DNA of 64,000 nucleotides from Sarocladium kiliense (taxonomy: Eukaryota; Ascomycota; Sordariomycetes; Hypocreales; Sarocladiaceae). A program made the position numbers and the translations under genes. Shown one piece after another: positions 1 through 12,500 of the stretch (positions are counted from its first letter, which is position 1; each line of letters opens with the position of its first letter). The notes under the pieces are model-generated. The model made no database searches. It worked only from the letters and a program-made list of their open reading frames with translations, and was not told the DNA's origin. The stretch spans positions 744,001-808,000 of the forward strand of contig JAUZTG010000044.1 in NCBI GenBank assembly GCA_030734395.1, read 5' to 3'.

Positions 1-1069
1 TGAGCAAGGTCATCAAAGGTGAGATGAACTATAGGATATCTTTCACTCTTCTATACTCCCTTGTTCTAGATGATGATCCCATAGTCTTGGTCATGGCACT
101 CACATTATCACAGAACTCACGGGCTCAAACCCCGAACCAGCATCAACATCGCTCGCTGGCACAAGCCACGACCTCCCCCTAAAAACTCCCTACTACACAG
201 CCACCGTCCCCATCTGGCTCGACCTCATCGCGTCTCCATCCGAATGGTCCGGATCCTTTCTCTCCGAAGAAGCAGGCGAAGTCCTCGCTGTATTAGGTGG
301 CATTCTCCTCGTTTTCTCCATCCCTTCTGCAACCAGCAGCGCTTCAGTTGAGCGAACACGGGAGCTTGTACAGCATGTGGGACAGGTAGTGAAGAAGGGC
401 CTTGGAGGGTGGGAATGGGATGGTGTTGGGCTGGCGGTGGGAGTTGGGGAGGGCATCACGGAAGAGTGGGACGAGGTTTGTGCGGAGGCGGGGTTGGAAT
501 TCGTGCATGTCACGGGCAAGGCGCAGACTGGGAGGAATGAGTTTGGAGGTTTGTGGCTGCTTTTCTTGTAATTGTGGTACGGCATGGTCAGATTCGGTGC
601 TAACACGGCCAATGCAGAAAAGTCGGGGATCCCGCGAGTGAAGGAGGCGCTGGAGTCTAATGACTGGGCTCAGCTTGATGGAGGGGGACTTTCGGACTTT
701 GGGGACTTCGAGGATGAGACGGCTTCTCCGAAGGATGACCCAGAGAATATGGACTTTGGATACGACAAAACGGATTTCGAAGGTTTGAAGAAGGCGATTT
801 GGGAGAACAGCTTGATAAACGACGATGTCGAACTGCCAGCCACGAGTAGTAAGGATACACCAGCAACTGAGAAGGACGAGAAGAAAGACCCGCTATCGGA
901 GGACGCAGAGAAGGCAGAGGTAGATGACGACGATGTGGTCAGGGTAGAGAAGATGATGAGGAAGCTACAGGCGGTGAGAGAGGCGGGAGAGGGGATGAGC
1001 GAGGAGCAGAGAAAGAAGATGGCAGCGAGAGCAGTCCGAGAAGTCATGGCTGATCTGGACGACGACTGA
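1..1069 (+). CDS. p34/Irc6-like adaptin-binding protein, 3' part
   Basis: Partial gene entering from the left edge. Exons are <1-18, 114-548 and 618-1069; introns 19-113 (GTGAG/CACAG) and 549-617 (GTTTGT/TGCAG) keep phase and read SKVIK-ELTGSN and NEFG-EKSGIP. The first visible part carries the small-GTPase-like N domain segment (YYTATVPIWLDL, then an SPSEW stretch). The end carries the family's C-terminal signature: an acidic linker, then a helix with KMMRKLQAVREAGEGMSEEQ and an AVREVMADL-like tail. Members of this family (human p34/AAGAB, yeast Irc6) bind clathrin adaptor subunits and assist adaptor assembly and vesicle traffic in the cytosol. The 5' end, including the P-loop-like start, lies outside the window. 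Family call is firm; function is by homology. Confidence 0.82.
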
Positions 1070-4000
1070 CCGACGACTCCAGTCCGAGAAGTCCAGAAAC
1101 GGGGAACCATGTCGGAGATGGCTGAGATGTAAACAAACGCAAAACAAGCAAAGATTCTCATGCCGGCTACCCCCTGAGTTGAATCATTAATGGGGCTTTG
1201 AGATAGACAAATCCGATGCAAAGATCTACCATTACTTGTGTGTCATTGCCACGAACAGAAATAACTAATGCACACGCACATTGCGCCTTCCCCGACAAAA
1301 GCAAACCTCCTCACAGACACCCCGAAATGTCTCAAAATCTTCTCAGTCGCCTTTCCGTGGGGGACAATGACAAGACAAAGTCCGCCGTTGCAAAGAGCGC
1401 AGGCAAGGGAGAAAAAGCGGCGCGAACTAGGGTTGTCCAGGCTTGCATAAAATCTACGATTATGCACCGAGCATGTTTCTACAGAATTTATGCCTCTTGC
1501 ACTAACCAACAAGAGCAGGAATGCTGGATGCTCCTTCCCCTCTCGAATTTTTGTGGGTGGCTTGCAATCGTGCCTGCCAGAAATAGAATTCTCCCTATTC
1601 TCAGGAACGGTAATCGGATGGCGAGAGGTTTCATCCTGCTTCAAACAGAGAAAGGAAGACGATCACTCTAAGGTCTGGCCTCCCTTGTGCCTGCATTCTC
1701 ACTGTGCCAAGTATACATACAGTAATTAGAACTTGACGACCTCGCCGATTTGCCCATCGCTCATGCCTTCGGGTTTCGTGCGCCCCCGCAGCATGATGGA
1801 GACGCGATACCAAGCGTGCCTCAGGACCCTGGTCCTTTGGCTGGCTTGCAACAGGGGGCAAGAGCCCGCGCTTCAGTACGTCATGAGCGGGATTCGTCGG
1901 ACGGTGGCATGGCATGTCTGACAGTATGAGAATCAGATGACATTTCTGCATATGCCATTGTCCCAAATGTGTTTCCCTAGAGGGTCAGCTTGGCATGGCC
2001 TCAGGTCCGGGCTTGATTATTTTCAGGAGTGCTCCAAGTCCTATTGTCTGCAGAAATCACGCCCGATCGATCTTTCGTTGAACGCCCACCGCCCTATTCT
2101 CCCGCCTCATGACGGCCCCCCGTTCGAGACAAGAACGAGAACACAACCATGCTCTCCGCCACACTGCATGATGGAGGCGCGCTACTGCAGGAACAAAAGA
2201 CGCCAACGGGACCGCGACCCAAAAGTCTGTCTAAGACTGGCCGACACACCCTTTTGGGGAACCTCTGGCCTATTGTTCCTTGGTGCAACACGACAACGCG
2301 CTTTCAGCTGTGAGCGGCAAAACGCTTTGCGGGCGCACAATGTGTACAGGGACACTTACGCGCTGCGATTCCTGGTCCTTGCACTCGTCTTCGGCGTTGA
2401 CGTCTTGTTGTCCCTTTTTGTTAACCGCCACCGGCTGCTGACAGGACTACTCATATGGATATCAACGCGTCGGTACGGAGTACTTGCATGTGCTGGAACG
2501 CATCGATGTGTGCAGCAGGGATCTCTTTTGCTTCAGAGCTGTATTCATCTTTCAAAATGTATGCCTCAGCCGGACGCCTTGGTTGGCCCATGTGTATAGT
2601 CGTGTCGCCGTCACCAAGACGGCCTGTCTTCTGGTCCGGCCCCTTTTGGGATCAGCACCTGAACTAACCAAACGCCACTCAGTATCTTCGCACAAGAGTT
2701 GCAACCAGCCCTTTCAGTCTTCGTCTGGTCTAAAAAAAAGGAGGCGAATGCAGACCGCGAAAGCAACTGAGGCTGATGGAGTAAAGGCCATCCAGACTTT
2801 GTGTCAGCAAGTGTGGCACCACACAGCCAACATGATCCTTGGCTGGCGGTGAGGGGGAGCTCTCACGAGAAAGCTAGGTCAGCAGTACCCCTTTTTGTCG
2901 CGCTGCCATGCCGTTGTTCGGGCAAGACATTCCGTACCCTGACAAGTCAGCCTGCCCCGCCGAGGAACAGTATGTCTCGCTTTTTCCATGCTTCGGCATT
3001 GCATTTGGGTGACAGCATCTCGGCTGCTGGAGCGTTCCAACCATTGTCCAATGGCCGCCGTGAGTCCGGGGTTTCGACTTTTGTAAAGTCGTGTACAACA
3101 GGCTGGAAGTATGTCTTGGCCGAGGCACGCAGTCTTGTGCCGACCTGCACCGATCCTTCGACTGTCACTTCGATACACTGAGAGACAATTTGTGCCCCAA
3201 AACCAGGATTAGGCCGATACTTTGAGGCTGCCGACCTGTCGAGCTCATTGTTATGCAGGGCACCCGAAAGGTAGAAGGCGCATTGTCGACGATCAAATGG
3301 CACACGCGACTAGGCTTCGATGGGTGTGTGTGCTACGCAATATCGAGGTTGAGCCACTGTTGACGAATTTCCTTGCTTTGCTCCTTTGTTCCTGCAAGCC
3401 AACGATCGACCAACAGAGCCCTTGTTGCTAGAGTATGAGACTGACACCCCACGAGTCAGCATCAGGAGTGCGCCAGGCTGGGCCAGACGCCGCCCTATCC
3501 ACAGACTGGGCGGGACTGTGGCAGGTTGTGATTGGGCCGTCTTGGATGCAGCCGCGTTCTGGTTCCTGGATGGATCTAGTACCTTGCATGGCTCGCGACG
3601 CCAACCCCTGGACCATCCAGGAACGCGTGACTTTTTTCGGCTCCTAGAGCAGAGGCGACACACAGGCCGAGACACATCAGCAGCAGGGCAGCACAACAGG
3701 GGGTCGCATCACCGTGTCCACTCAGCACCTCGCGGGTGAACGCTGGGCCAGTCAATGGCTGGCTTGGGATGGAGCCACGGGACACGAGCCTTCGCTGGTC
3801 AAAGCAACTGTGCGGCAGAGTTCGGGGGATCCCTGCCTGGGTAGGAGACAGTCCCGCACGCCCTCGATTCGGTTCCGATCGACCCTGAAGCCGAACAGGT
3901 AATCATTGAGTCGTAGGTAAGGAGGACGGTAAGCAGCTACTGGAAAGACCGCGCAATGAACGATTAGGAGGCGTGACAGCGTGAGAAGGCTTCAGACAAG

Positions 4001-5256
4001 AACCCTGAGTGGAAGATCAAGCCGCCACAAACCGTACCTATTGTCTCTCCATGGGCGCCGCTCACTAGCCCCGAACTGGGACGAACGATTCTCACCAGTG
4101 CACTGTGACGGAGTCAGGTTGTCCACCAAGCTCTCCCAAATCCAGGAGCAGGTCTAGTAGCTCGAGAGGTGCGGGTCCATGTCCTCCTCGTTGGTCAAGA
4201 ACAAGTCGGAAGCCAGCAGCAAGGTGTGCATGAGTGGATGAGAAAGAACTGGCTGGGCTTTGGGCTCTTCCACCAGCCGCTTTTGTGAGATGTGGGATGG
4301 AGGGGAGGTTCCGTCGATTGATACTTGATGCGTGCAATGGGTAGGGAGCTGCGCCAGGATTGGGGGAAGCGTGTAGCAGACTTGCAGCGTTGGCGTGACT
4401 GAAGGTGGGTGGGTTGGAAGGTGGAGGAGCAGGCGGAGGTCCGCGACTGGGAGGGCAGCAGTTCCTGGATCGGGGGCCCCTCCTTTCCTCGTACAGTGGC
4501 TCGATGCGCCTGACCGCTCACACACCTACTCATGAGGACTTGGGCGTCCCCAGCTGTACCTTCGGTGGCCACAGCGGGTACAGCGCACCAGTATCGCCCG
4601 TCTTGGGGGCCGGCGGCAGCACCAGCAATGGAACCAGTACCACCTCACACCCCCGGCAGCCATCACCACACACACCTCAACTCTGGCACACGCTGCCTGA
4701 TGCTGCCCCTTTGGCCTTGGACAGCACATCAACCCCCCCATCCCCTGGCCTCTTTTTTTCCCTCCTCCATCCCTCCCCATCACCAACTCTCCTTGTCACC
4801 GTCATTCGCCTCGTCGTTTTCTTTTCATTCTCCATCTGTTTATTTTCTTTCCTTTCAGTCGCTCCCTTGTTCGCTCTCGGCCATTACGGTTCCCGTCACT
4901 CCTTCCGGGACCATTCCATTCCTTCGGCTCGACTGCAGTACACACTCCCGTTCCCCGATTCAATCCACACGGCCTTCCAGCCTGCCCCTGATCCCACTTC
5001 AGCTGGGCAACATCGATACGATACACTCATTTGCTAGCCTGATCCAGGCTCCAGACAATTAATCGACTCGGCCAAAGAATCAACCACTTTATTACACTCC
5101 TTCGCCTTCTTTTTCTACACCGACCGAGCCACACGACTGACAGACTCTCCACAAGACGCGTCCAGTCACCCACGCACTATATAGCACCGACAGCTTCTAC
5201 AGCAACTACGATAATCACACCCTTCGAAATTGAAACCTGGTCCAGACTCAATTAGA
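1070..5256. other. 4.2-kb gene-free region and 5' leader of the homeobox gene
   Basis: No open frame here shows family motifs, acceptable codon use or a coherent exon chain; the longer frames (for example 1937-2599 and 4405-5062) are low-complexity or arginine/cysteine/histidine-rich chance frames. From about 4680 to 5220 the plus strand is strongly C/T-rich (CCCTCC, TTTCTTTCC, CCATCC runs), as expected for a fungal promoter and long 5' untranslated leader of the gene starting at 5257. The size suggests an extended upstream control region for a developmental regulator (inference). Confidence 0.6.
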
Positions 5257-7220
5257 ATGGCAACTGAGGTTGAGCAGCCAGTGTCTCTGGCCTCCGGTCC
5301 GTCCGGCCCTCACACCTCCATGTCTCCCAGTGTCGCTCCAGCATCCGCTTCCTCCCAGACATCTGCTTCTCCCACGAATAAGCAGAACTCGTCTCCAACT
5401 TCGAACACAAATGGATCCAGCCAGTCAGCGTCCAGGCGACCCCCCCGCAAGAGCACGTTGACGCAACAACAAAAGAACCAGAAGAGACAGCGTGCCACTC
5501 AGGACCAGCTCGCGACCCTCGAACTTGAATTCAACAAGAACCCAACACCCACAGCCACCGTTCGGGACCGGATTGCTGAGGAAATTAACATGACCGAGCG
5601 ATCGGTTCAGATCTGGTTCCAGAATAGGTACGAGACACTATTAGCGAAAGACCGAGCTCACAATGGCATCACTGACAAGATCGCAGGCGTGCCAAGATCA
5701 AGCTCCTGGCCAAGAAGAGCCTCGAGACTGGCGAGGACATTGACTCTATCCCAGAATCTATGCGGGCGTACCTGGCCATGCAAGCCATGGAGTCTGGCAA
5801 GGGGCTCGGAGGAGCCTACCTTGGCCGGACTGGCCTGACTCCCTTCGGCCACGGCAGTATGCTGCTCGGAGGTGCCGAGGGTGGCCAGGGTAAAGTTTGT
5901 ATGTTCGAAACTCATAAGTCCCTGTTGCACACGGCCACTGACCCAGCTGCAGTGATTCACCACTTGACATGCCGTTCGCTCAGTATTGGCAAGTGGACTA
6001 GAGTCGGACAGAACACCATGGATCTCATCGTGTTTTACTCTCCGGATAAGTGCACAATGACATATTATATCAACAACGAACAGGCTGGCTACAAGATCGA
6101 GTATCCCTTTTCGCATATCAAAAACATCTTTCTCGAGAACAGCGAAGGCGACCCAAATAAGCTCGGTGGCATCGTAATTGAGCTCAATCGACCGCCAAAC
6201 TTCTTTATGGACTCATCGCCCAACACAAACGGCTTCATTCAGGTCGGGGATTTCACGGAGGACACTCAGGCCTCGCATTGTCTGGTGCATCACCTCGGAG
6301 GAAACCCCAAGGTGTTGAGCGGTCAATTGGCCAAACTGGTCTCCCTGGAAACATTCATGAACCGACACAATCCTCACCAGGTCTTCAACGACCCCCACGC
6401 TGTTTCTATGTCGGCCCCGGTCTCACCTACTGCTCGCCCTTCATCCCAACCCAACTTTGCGCAGCCGCATGTTGGTCTTTTCCAAGAGCAGCAATGGGGT
6501 ATTAGCCAGATGCACTCTGGCATGCGCCCACACGGACACAAGCGTCAACGCAGTCGCTCAGTACCCGGTCCTGTCGACTTTGCCATGTTCCAGAACCAGC
6601 CCATGCCGTCCTTCTATATCCAGCCTCCCGGTGAAATGGGGCCTCCACAGACTCCTCATGGTATCTATGCCCCGATCCCGCAACAGCCCGCCCCGGGCCC
6701 GAACTTGCGCATCGATACACAGGCTGGATTTGGTCTTGATATGCGACAGTATCCTATGTCTGCGACTACCGCATCGCCGTCTGAGTTCCCTCCAAGCCCA
6801 GGTTTCTTCCACGCCCCGGATCATCAAGTCGCTGCTAGCTACCAAAACACGCCATACAGCCAAGGCTTCCTGTCTCCCATGGTCAACCACGAAGCCCAAG
6901 GCGCCGCTTCGATGTCCCCTCTCCCTTTCACCAACCCTGGAGAGCCTTCTATTGTGGAGCAGTCTCCCCCGATGACCATGCTCGGTCGCCCAGGCTCGGC
7001 TGATATGTACACCGGTAACGACGGTTCCTGCGCGGTTTCAGAAGATGGTCACAGCCTCAATGAGATGTACTCGAAGCATACCATCAACCTTCCCATGCAC
7101 ACCCACTCGCCTGGCTTTGTCCAGCCGCAGCAGGCAGAACTCGACATGGATCAGCTTGTGCAATTTGACGGCGTTGATCACGCAAGTCTGTCTCCGGAGA
7201 CTGTTCCCCAACCCCAATAG
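5257..7220 (+). CDS. Homeobox transcription factor, Phx1/Hoy1/Htf1 type
   Basis: Exons 5257-5627 and 5687-7220 give 634 residues; the 59-nt intron splits the recognition helix (WFQN-R|RAK) and its removal restores it. The start is the first ATG in frame (MATEVEQ); a longer frame begins only at a TTG. A Ser/Thr/Pro-rich arm (1-70) is followed by the homeodomain at about 75-133 with the DNA-contacting WFQNRRAK. A second conserved block at about 190-310 (CRSLSIGKW, GYKIEYPFSHIKNI, GGIVIELNRPPNFFM) is typical of the fungal Phx1/Hoy1/Htf1 group. The remainder is Pro/Gln/Met-rich, likely an activation domain. Known relatives control conidiation (Magnaporthe, Fusarium), hyphal growth (Yarrowia) and stationary-phase survival (fission yeast). 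Nuclear regulator; target genes cannot be told from sequence. Confidence 0.9.
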
Positions 7221-8070
7221 GCTTGGCGGCCTGGTGGCAGTTGATGGCACTCCGACAGACAACGTGAGGACCCTCGACACTCAGAACAACTGGGCAACAC
7301 AAGTTATGACATGGGCGTTCTCGGCATCTTATACCATATGGGGTTGTGTTTTATTTCCTGGACAAGTCTTTTCTTGTTGATATCATCTTTTGTGCGCTTT
7401 TCTATCCATTTCAAGTTCTCTTGAGGCTGGGCGATGGTGTCCCTGGCCCATATTTACGACTCTGCATGACGATAATCTTCTCTCGCGTCGGTCATGCATG
7501 TCCTGGAACAGCGATCGTACAGCTCCCACTGGCACGCTTCGTTTCCCACGGGCCTTGGAGGAAAAAAGGCTCGAGGAAGCAGCAGCGATGATTAAGCTCG
7601 GGTTCACCGGGATGTGGTCTCGTTGTGCTTTTCTCTCGATAGCGGTGTTTTCTTTCGTTTCAATTTGCTATGGGTGTTATTTGTCTCTCCATTGTCAATC
7701 TGCATTCTTCATTTCGCTTCTGTGGCAATGGCTTGTTGACGATGACCTTGGTTACAAACTAATTTTTGTTCCAAGACAACTGGCGGACCTCACTCAGCAA
7801 CATATGAGGTCAGATGGAGAACATGGGGTTGTGTTTGCTTCATTCTTGTCTTGTGCGTGGCATGACTGTGTTTCTTTGGTTCCGTTACCTGTTTCTTGTT
7901 CTTCATCTTCTGTTTCTTCCAAGGTATTCTTGTGAGAAAGAGCCCCGGCGGCTTGACTAGGGTCTTTCGGTCTTAATTGGGAACTGGTCCTGATGCTACC
8001 AGGACGGAAGCAAAGCAAGGGACTCTTCTGGAGTGGTAGTGAGAGACGGCGGAGGCGGAAACATTCTTAT

Positions 8071-8095
8071 CACTACACTACACTACACTACACTA
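8071..8095. repeat. Pentanucleotide microsatellite (CACTA)5
   Basis: Five perfect tandem CACTA units, followed by a partial sixth, in the non-coding interval downstream of the homeobox gene. Likely length-variable between strains (inference). Confidence 0.9.
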
Positions 8096-9343
8096 CAACA
8101 AGATGTGCAAATCATTAAGCGTGAAGTTGAGGGCCTGTGGACAGATATACTGCAATGAGTTGGGGAGGCAGATTAAAGGGTCAAGTTGGATGGACATTGC
8201 ATGTTTTGTGAATGGCATTCTGATGTTTCCCGTGGTCATTAAAGCATCTGGGCGACTACTTCGCTCAGCTCGGATATCATGGCACGTAGGTTCTGCAGAT
8301 CAAACGCTTTGCTGCAATGCGAGGCGCAGATCGGTTCCGGCTTCGAGACGTACTTGGTTGGAGGGCACCAGAGAGATTCACACTTTCAAGACACGTGCAT
8401 CTCGAGAGGGGATGGTGAGGAGCATGAAAGGTGTCCAACGTGAGACGGAATAGACCGCTGATTGGAGGTGGGTTCGGCTTGGGGCGCAGCGCTGCATGAC
8501 GACGGCGCGAGCGCATGCATAGTATTTGGCTTTCACGAGGTGGGCTTGGGTCCTTGGGCCAAGAGAAGGAGAAGGCTTGTTCTTTGTCTGGCGTAGGCTG
8601 CTTATTTCGTGAGGTTTCTTAGACGGTTGGTCAGGGGGCGCTGAGTAAGGGGACCGGTACATTACGTCCTTGGGAATCAGGTTGAGGAGGAATATGCAGG
8701 ATTGATCGGGCCCAGTGAGAATCATGTTGCAAAGGTGCAGCGTCGGGCGATTGATGATGGCTATGCAGCGTATAGCTCTCGTCATCCGGTGTGGCTGGGT
8801 TCTTTGATGTGAAGTCAAATCACTAGGTGGTGCTGTGTGGTCTGGCAGCAAACGCGGATGTACCGGAGGTTTGAGGGAGGGACCGGAGAGAACGGTGGTG
8901 ACAAAGCCCGAGAGTGACCCAGGAATGGATCATGGGGATGGATAAGGTTACTCTCTTGTTCGCGTGTATTTAGATTGGTAAGAGTAGATTTAAAGCCCAT
9001 CGACTGTGTCAGGTACAGGGATTGATGCTTGCTGTAGTTGTTGGGATACCATGACTCGGAACAATGCAGATTGAAGACATGGGGAAACTTGGGCTTCGTC
9101 TCTTGCGACAGTCCCCGAATGAATGAATAACTGCCCTGTCGGTGTAGCCAAGCCAGGGTCAAGCATTTCCAAGCCCGCCAACAACCTTAACCTGAGCTCA
9201 GAGCTGGGGCCAAGCTCCTGGCGGCGGAGCAGTTAGCGACAGGACGGACTTTGAAGGACATGGACGATGGGGGTCGGCCTCGTCTGTCTCCAGCCATCCA
9301 GCCATCCAACTCTACCTAACTCCAGTGACGAGAGTGCTGCATA

Positions 9344-9370
9344 AACACACACACACACGCGCGCACACAC
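9344..9370. repeat. (AC)n tract with GCGCGC core
   Basis: Alternating purine-pyrimidine tract, AC repeats interrupted by CGCGCG, about 205 bp upstream of the P4-ATPase start. Such tracts can adopt Z-DNA, so it may be a promoter structural element; that part is inference. Confidence 0.85.
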
Positions 9371-9574
9371 CCTTGCTTGGCTTTCATTTACTTTTCTACA
9401 TCTTCTTTCTTCATTCTTGTCTACGACTGGTATTCCTTCCCGTCCATTGTATCTATACCGCCGAGACCTACTACGCGACTCGCACAAACCCCTACATTCC
9501 CTTTCTACAGCACATCACCTCCATTTGTCTCACTGCTTTTCTCGGCCATGCTATGAGACACTCCCTCGTCTGCC

Positions 9575-12500
9575 ATGGCCCCTCGCCAACATGACGACGC
9601 CCCGGCGCCGACGTCAAACCCCGGGTCACAAACACCGCAACCCGACGAAGATGCTTCCGCGCCAGAGTATGGCCTCCACGGCGTGTCGACCCAAGACCGA
9701 GAAGCGTTGAATCGCCAGTATCCTCATGCGTCCTCCTCCTCCTCCCACCGTCCCGATCTCGCTCGAGCTGCCGCCCAGACACCCGACCGACCGTCCGACG
9801 ACGAATCTCTGCGCAGATCGACAATTACTCAGTCTCCGGTCGATTCTGTTTCTCCCATTGCAGACCTCGGTCAGCACGATCGGCCGCGCGCCACGGCTCG
9901 TCATAGCTACATGGCCGGTGTGGGCGGCGGTAGTCGAAGGCCGTCACTCCGCCTTCAGGCCCTCGAGACTAGCCAGCATGCTGCGCCAAAGGGTCGAATG
10001 CGCGCTGCTAGTAGTGTCACGACCGAAGTCAAGCAGTTCATAAAGAAGGCGCGGAGAGAGGACAAGAGGAAGAAGTTGGGTGGTGGGACCTGGAAGGATC
10101 GCATGAGGGATAGACTGGCGTACTGGCATAAGAAGATCATTCTCGAAGCTATCCTGCGCCAGTTCCCCTTGCCGCCAACAAAGGACGGTCGCCATGTTCC
10201 TCTCAACCCAAGCAAGGAAGAGGTCGGACCCAAGGGCCTCATCGACGAACGCAGCGGCAAGCCCTATGTCAGCAACTTTATAAGATCTAGTCGCTACACG
10301 GTCTGGGACTTTCTGCCAAAGCAACTCATCTTCCAGTTCAGCAAACTCGGTCACTTCTACTTCTTGGTCATTGGTATCTTGCAACTCATTCCTGGACTGA
10401 GCACTATTGGCCGGTACACCACTATTGTTCCGCTGGCGGTCTTCGTGTGTCTGAGTATGGCCAAGGAGGGGTACGACGACTATCGGAGATATCTACTGGA
10501 TAAGAGTGAGAACAGGAGTTATGCATCAGTGTTGCGGCATGGTGCGCGAAGCGACTATAAGGAGCATGCGAAGCAGGTGGCATCGAGGAAGAGAAGGAGA
10601 GAGAAAGCTGCGGCGAATGGCGAGGATGCGCATCTGGACGAAGAGGACGACCCGGATTGGATGAGTCTGCTGTGGCAGGACGTTCGCGTGGGTGATGTTG
10701 TGCGCCTGCGCAGGGATCAGGGGATTCCCGCCGATATGGCATTATTGTCTGCTATGGGACCAAATGGGATTGCGTACATCGATACCATGGCTCTGGATGG
10801 TGAGACAAACCTCAAGAGCAAGCAGGCTTCCCCGCTCTTTGCGGAACGGTGCAACACACTCGAAGGTCTCAAATCGACGCAAGCAATGATCATTTCTGAG
10901 GATCCGAACATCGATTTATACAGCTATGATGGAAGGGCGACGGTCGAGGGTGAGACTCTGCCTCTGACGTTAAACAATATCCTGTATCGTGGATCGACTC
11001 TACGGAACACGAAGGAAGCCATTGGTCTGGTCATCAACTCTGGTGAAGAATGCAAGATCAGGATGAATGCCAACCGAAACATCACGACGAAGAAGCCGGC
11101 TATGCAATCGAACATCAACAAGATGGTTCTTCTGCAGATCTGCGTCGTCATCATGCTTGCAGGGGGACTGACTATCGGCTACTACATCTGGAACGATCAG
11201 GAGAATGCCTCTTGGTATCTATCCCAACCCGGCTTGTTTAGGACGCGCGTGCCGTTCAGGGAGATCTTCATCGGTTATGTTATCATGTTCAACACCCTAA
11301 TCCCGCTGTCTCTGTACATAAGTTTGGAGATCATCAAGCTCGGACAGCTCTTTCTGTTGTACGATGTCGAGATGTATGACCCTGTCTCGGATACGCCAAT
11401 GGTGACTAACACAACCACAATCTTGGAAAATTTGGGTCAAGTTGGCTACTTGTTTTCAGATAAGACAGGCACGCTCACCGAGAACGTGATGCGATTCCGG
11501 AAGTTATCCGTGGCAGGCATGGCGTATCTGCATGATATGGATGTCCGGAGAGACGAGGAGGCGAAGAGGAAGAAGATTGAGGAGAGCCGTCGTGGCAAGA
11601 AGGGCAAAGCAAAGGCGGCTTCAGAGAACACAACCATGGAAGCTACAACGAGTAAAAGCAACTCCGAAGCTCTTGAAGTTCTCGAAGGGGAGAGACCCGC
11701 CCGGCCCAGCCGAGTACCATCCACCTGGTCTCTTTCACATTGGTGGACGCAGAAGTCCATGAGCGAGGGTCGTCCTGAGATGAAAACAGAACATCTTCTC
11801 GACTACATTCATCGCAAGCCCGACACTGTCTTCTCGCGCAAGGCAAAGCACTTCCTCCTCTGCATTGCGCTTTGCCATACCTGTCTCCCAGAGATCAAGG
11901 ATGATGGAGAATTTAGCTATCAGGCTGCGTCTCCGGATGAGCTTGCTCTTGTTGAGGCCGCAAAGGATATGGGTATGCTGCTGGTTGACAGGGCCACAAA
12001 CACGATTACGCTGCAGTTTCGCAACCCCGATGGGACGTCGTACAACGAGTCATATCAGGCTTTGGACGTGATCGAATTCACTAGCAAGAGGAAGCGCATG
12101 TCCATCATTGTGCGCATGCCTGACAACCGCCTTTGTATCATCTGCAAGGGCGCTGACAATGTCATCACTTCTCGTCTTCGTCTCAATCAGCTTGCTGAGC
12201 AGAAAGCCACCGAGATTGCGCGACAAGCGAACACGCGGAAGATCGGTGAGCAGGATAGGGAATTCCAACGCCGAAGTAGTGTGCAGAGCCCAGGTATCCA
12301 TGCTTCTCCCAGGAACAGTTTTGGCTTCAGTCGTCGCAGCTCGACTAAGGGCGCGGAAGGCCTGCGGTTCAGCTTGGGAAGAAGGTCCACGGACCTCGGA
12401 CGGCGTATGTCTTCGCAGCTCACACAGTGGACATCATGGGGCAACAAGCACGATGTCGAGGGCCAGGGGACTCCGAGAGCCTCGATGGACATGCTGCGGA

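Larger units (their letters stand above)
7221..9574. other. Intergenic region between homeobox gene and P4-ATPase
   Basis: 2.35 kb with no supportable gene. The first 700 bp are T-rich and probably hold the 3' untranslated region of the homeobox gene. A CACTA microsatellite lies at 8071-8095 and a CA/CG tract at 9344-9370. The last 200 bp are pyrimidine-rich and probably form the leader of the ATPase gene. Confidence 0.55.

Noticed and set aside
4405..5062. Two overlapping plus-strand frames of 210 and 176 codons before the homeobox gene
   Set aside because: Both come from C/T-rich low-complexity DNA, have no domain and overlap each other; better read as untranslated leader.
8071..8095. CACTA units as a possible CACTA-type DNA transposon end
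   Set aside because: Tandem pentamer only; no terminal inverted repeat, no target duplication and no transposase nearby.
9944..10384. Minus-strand frame within the flippase gene
   Set aside because: Antisense shadow of a strongly conserved coding exon.
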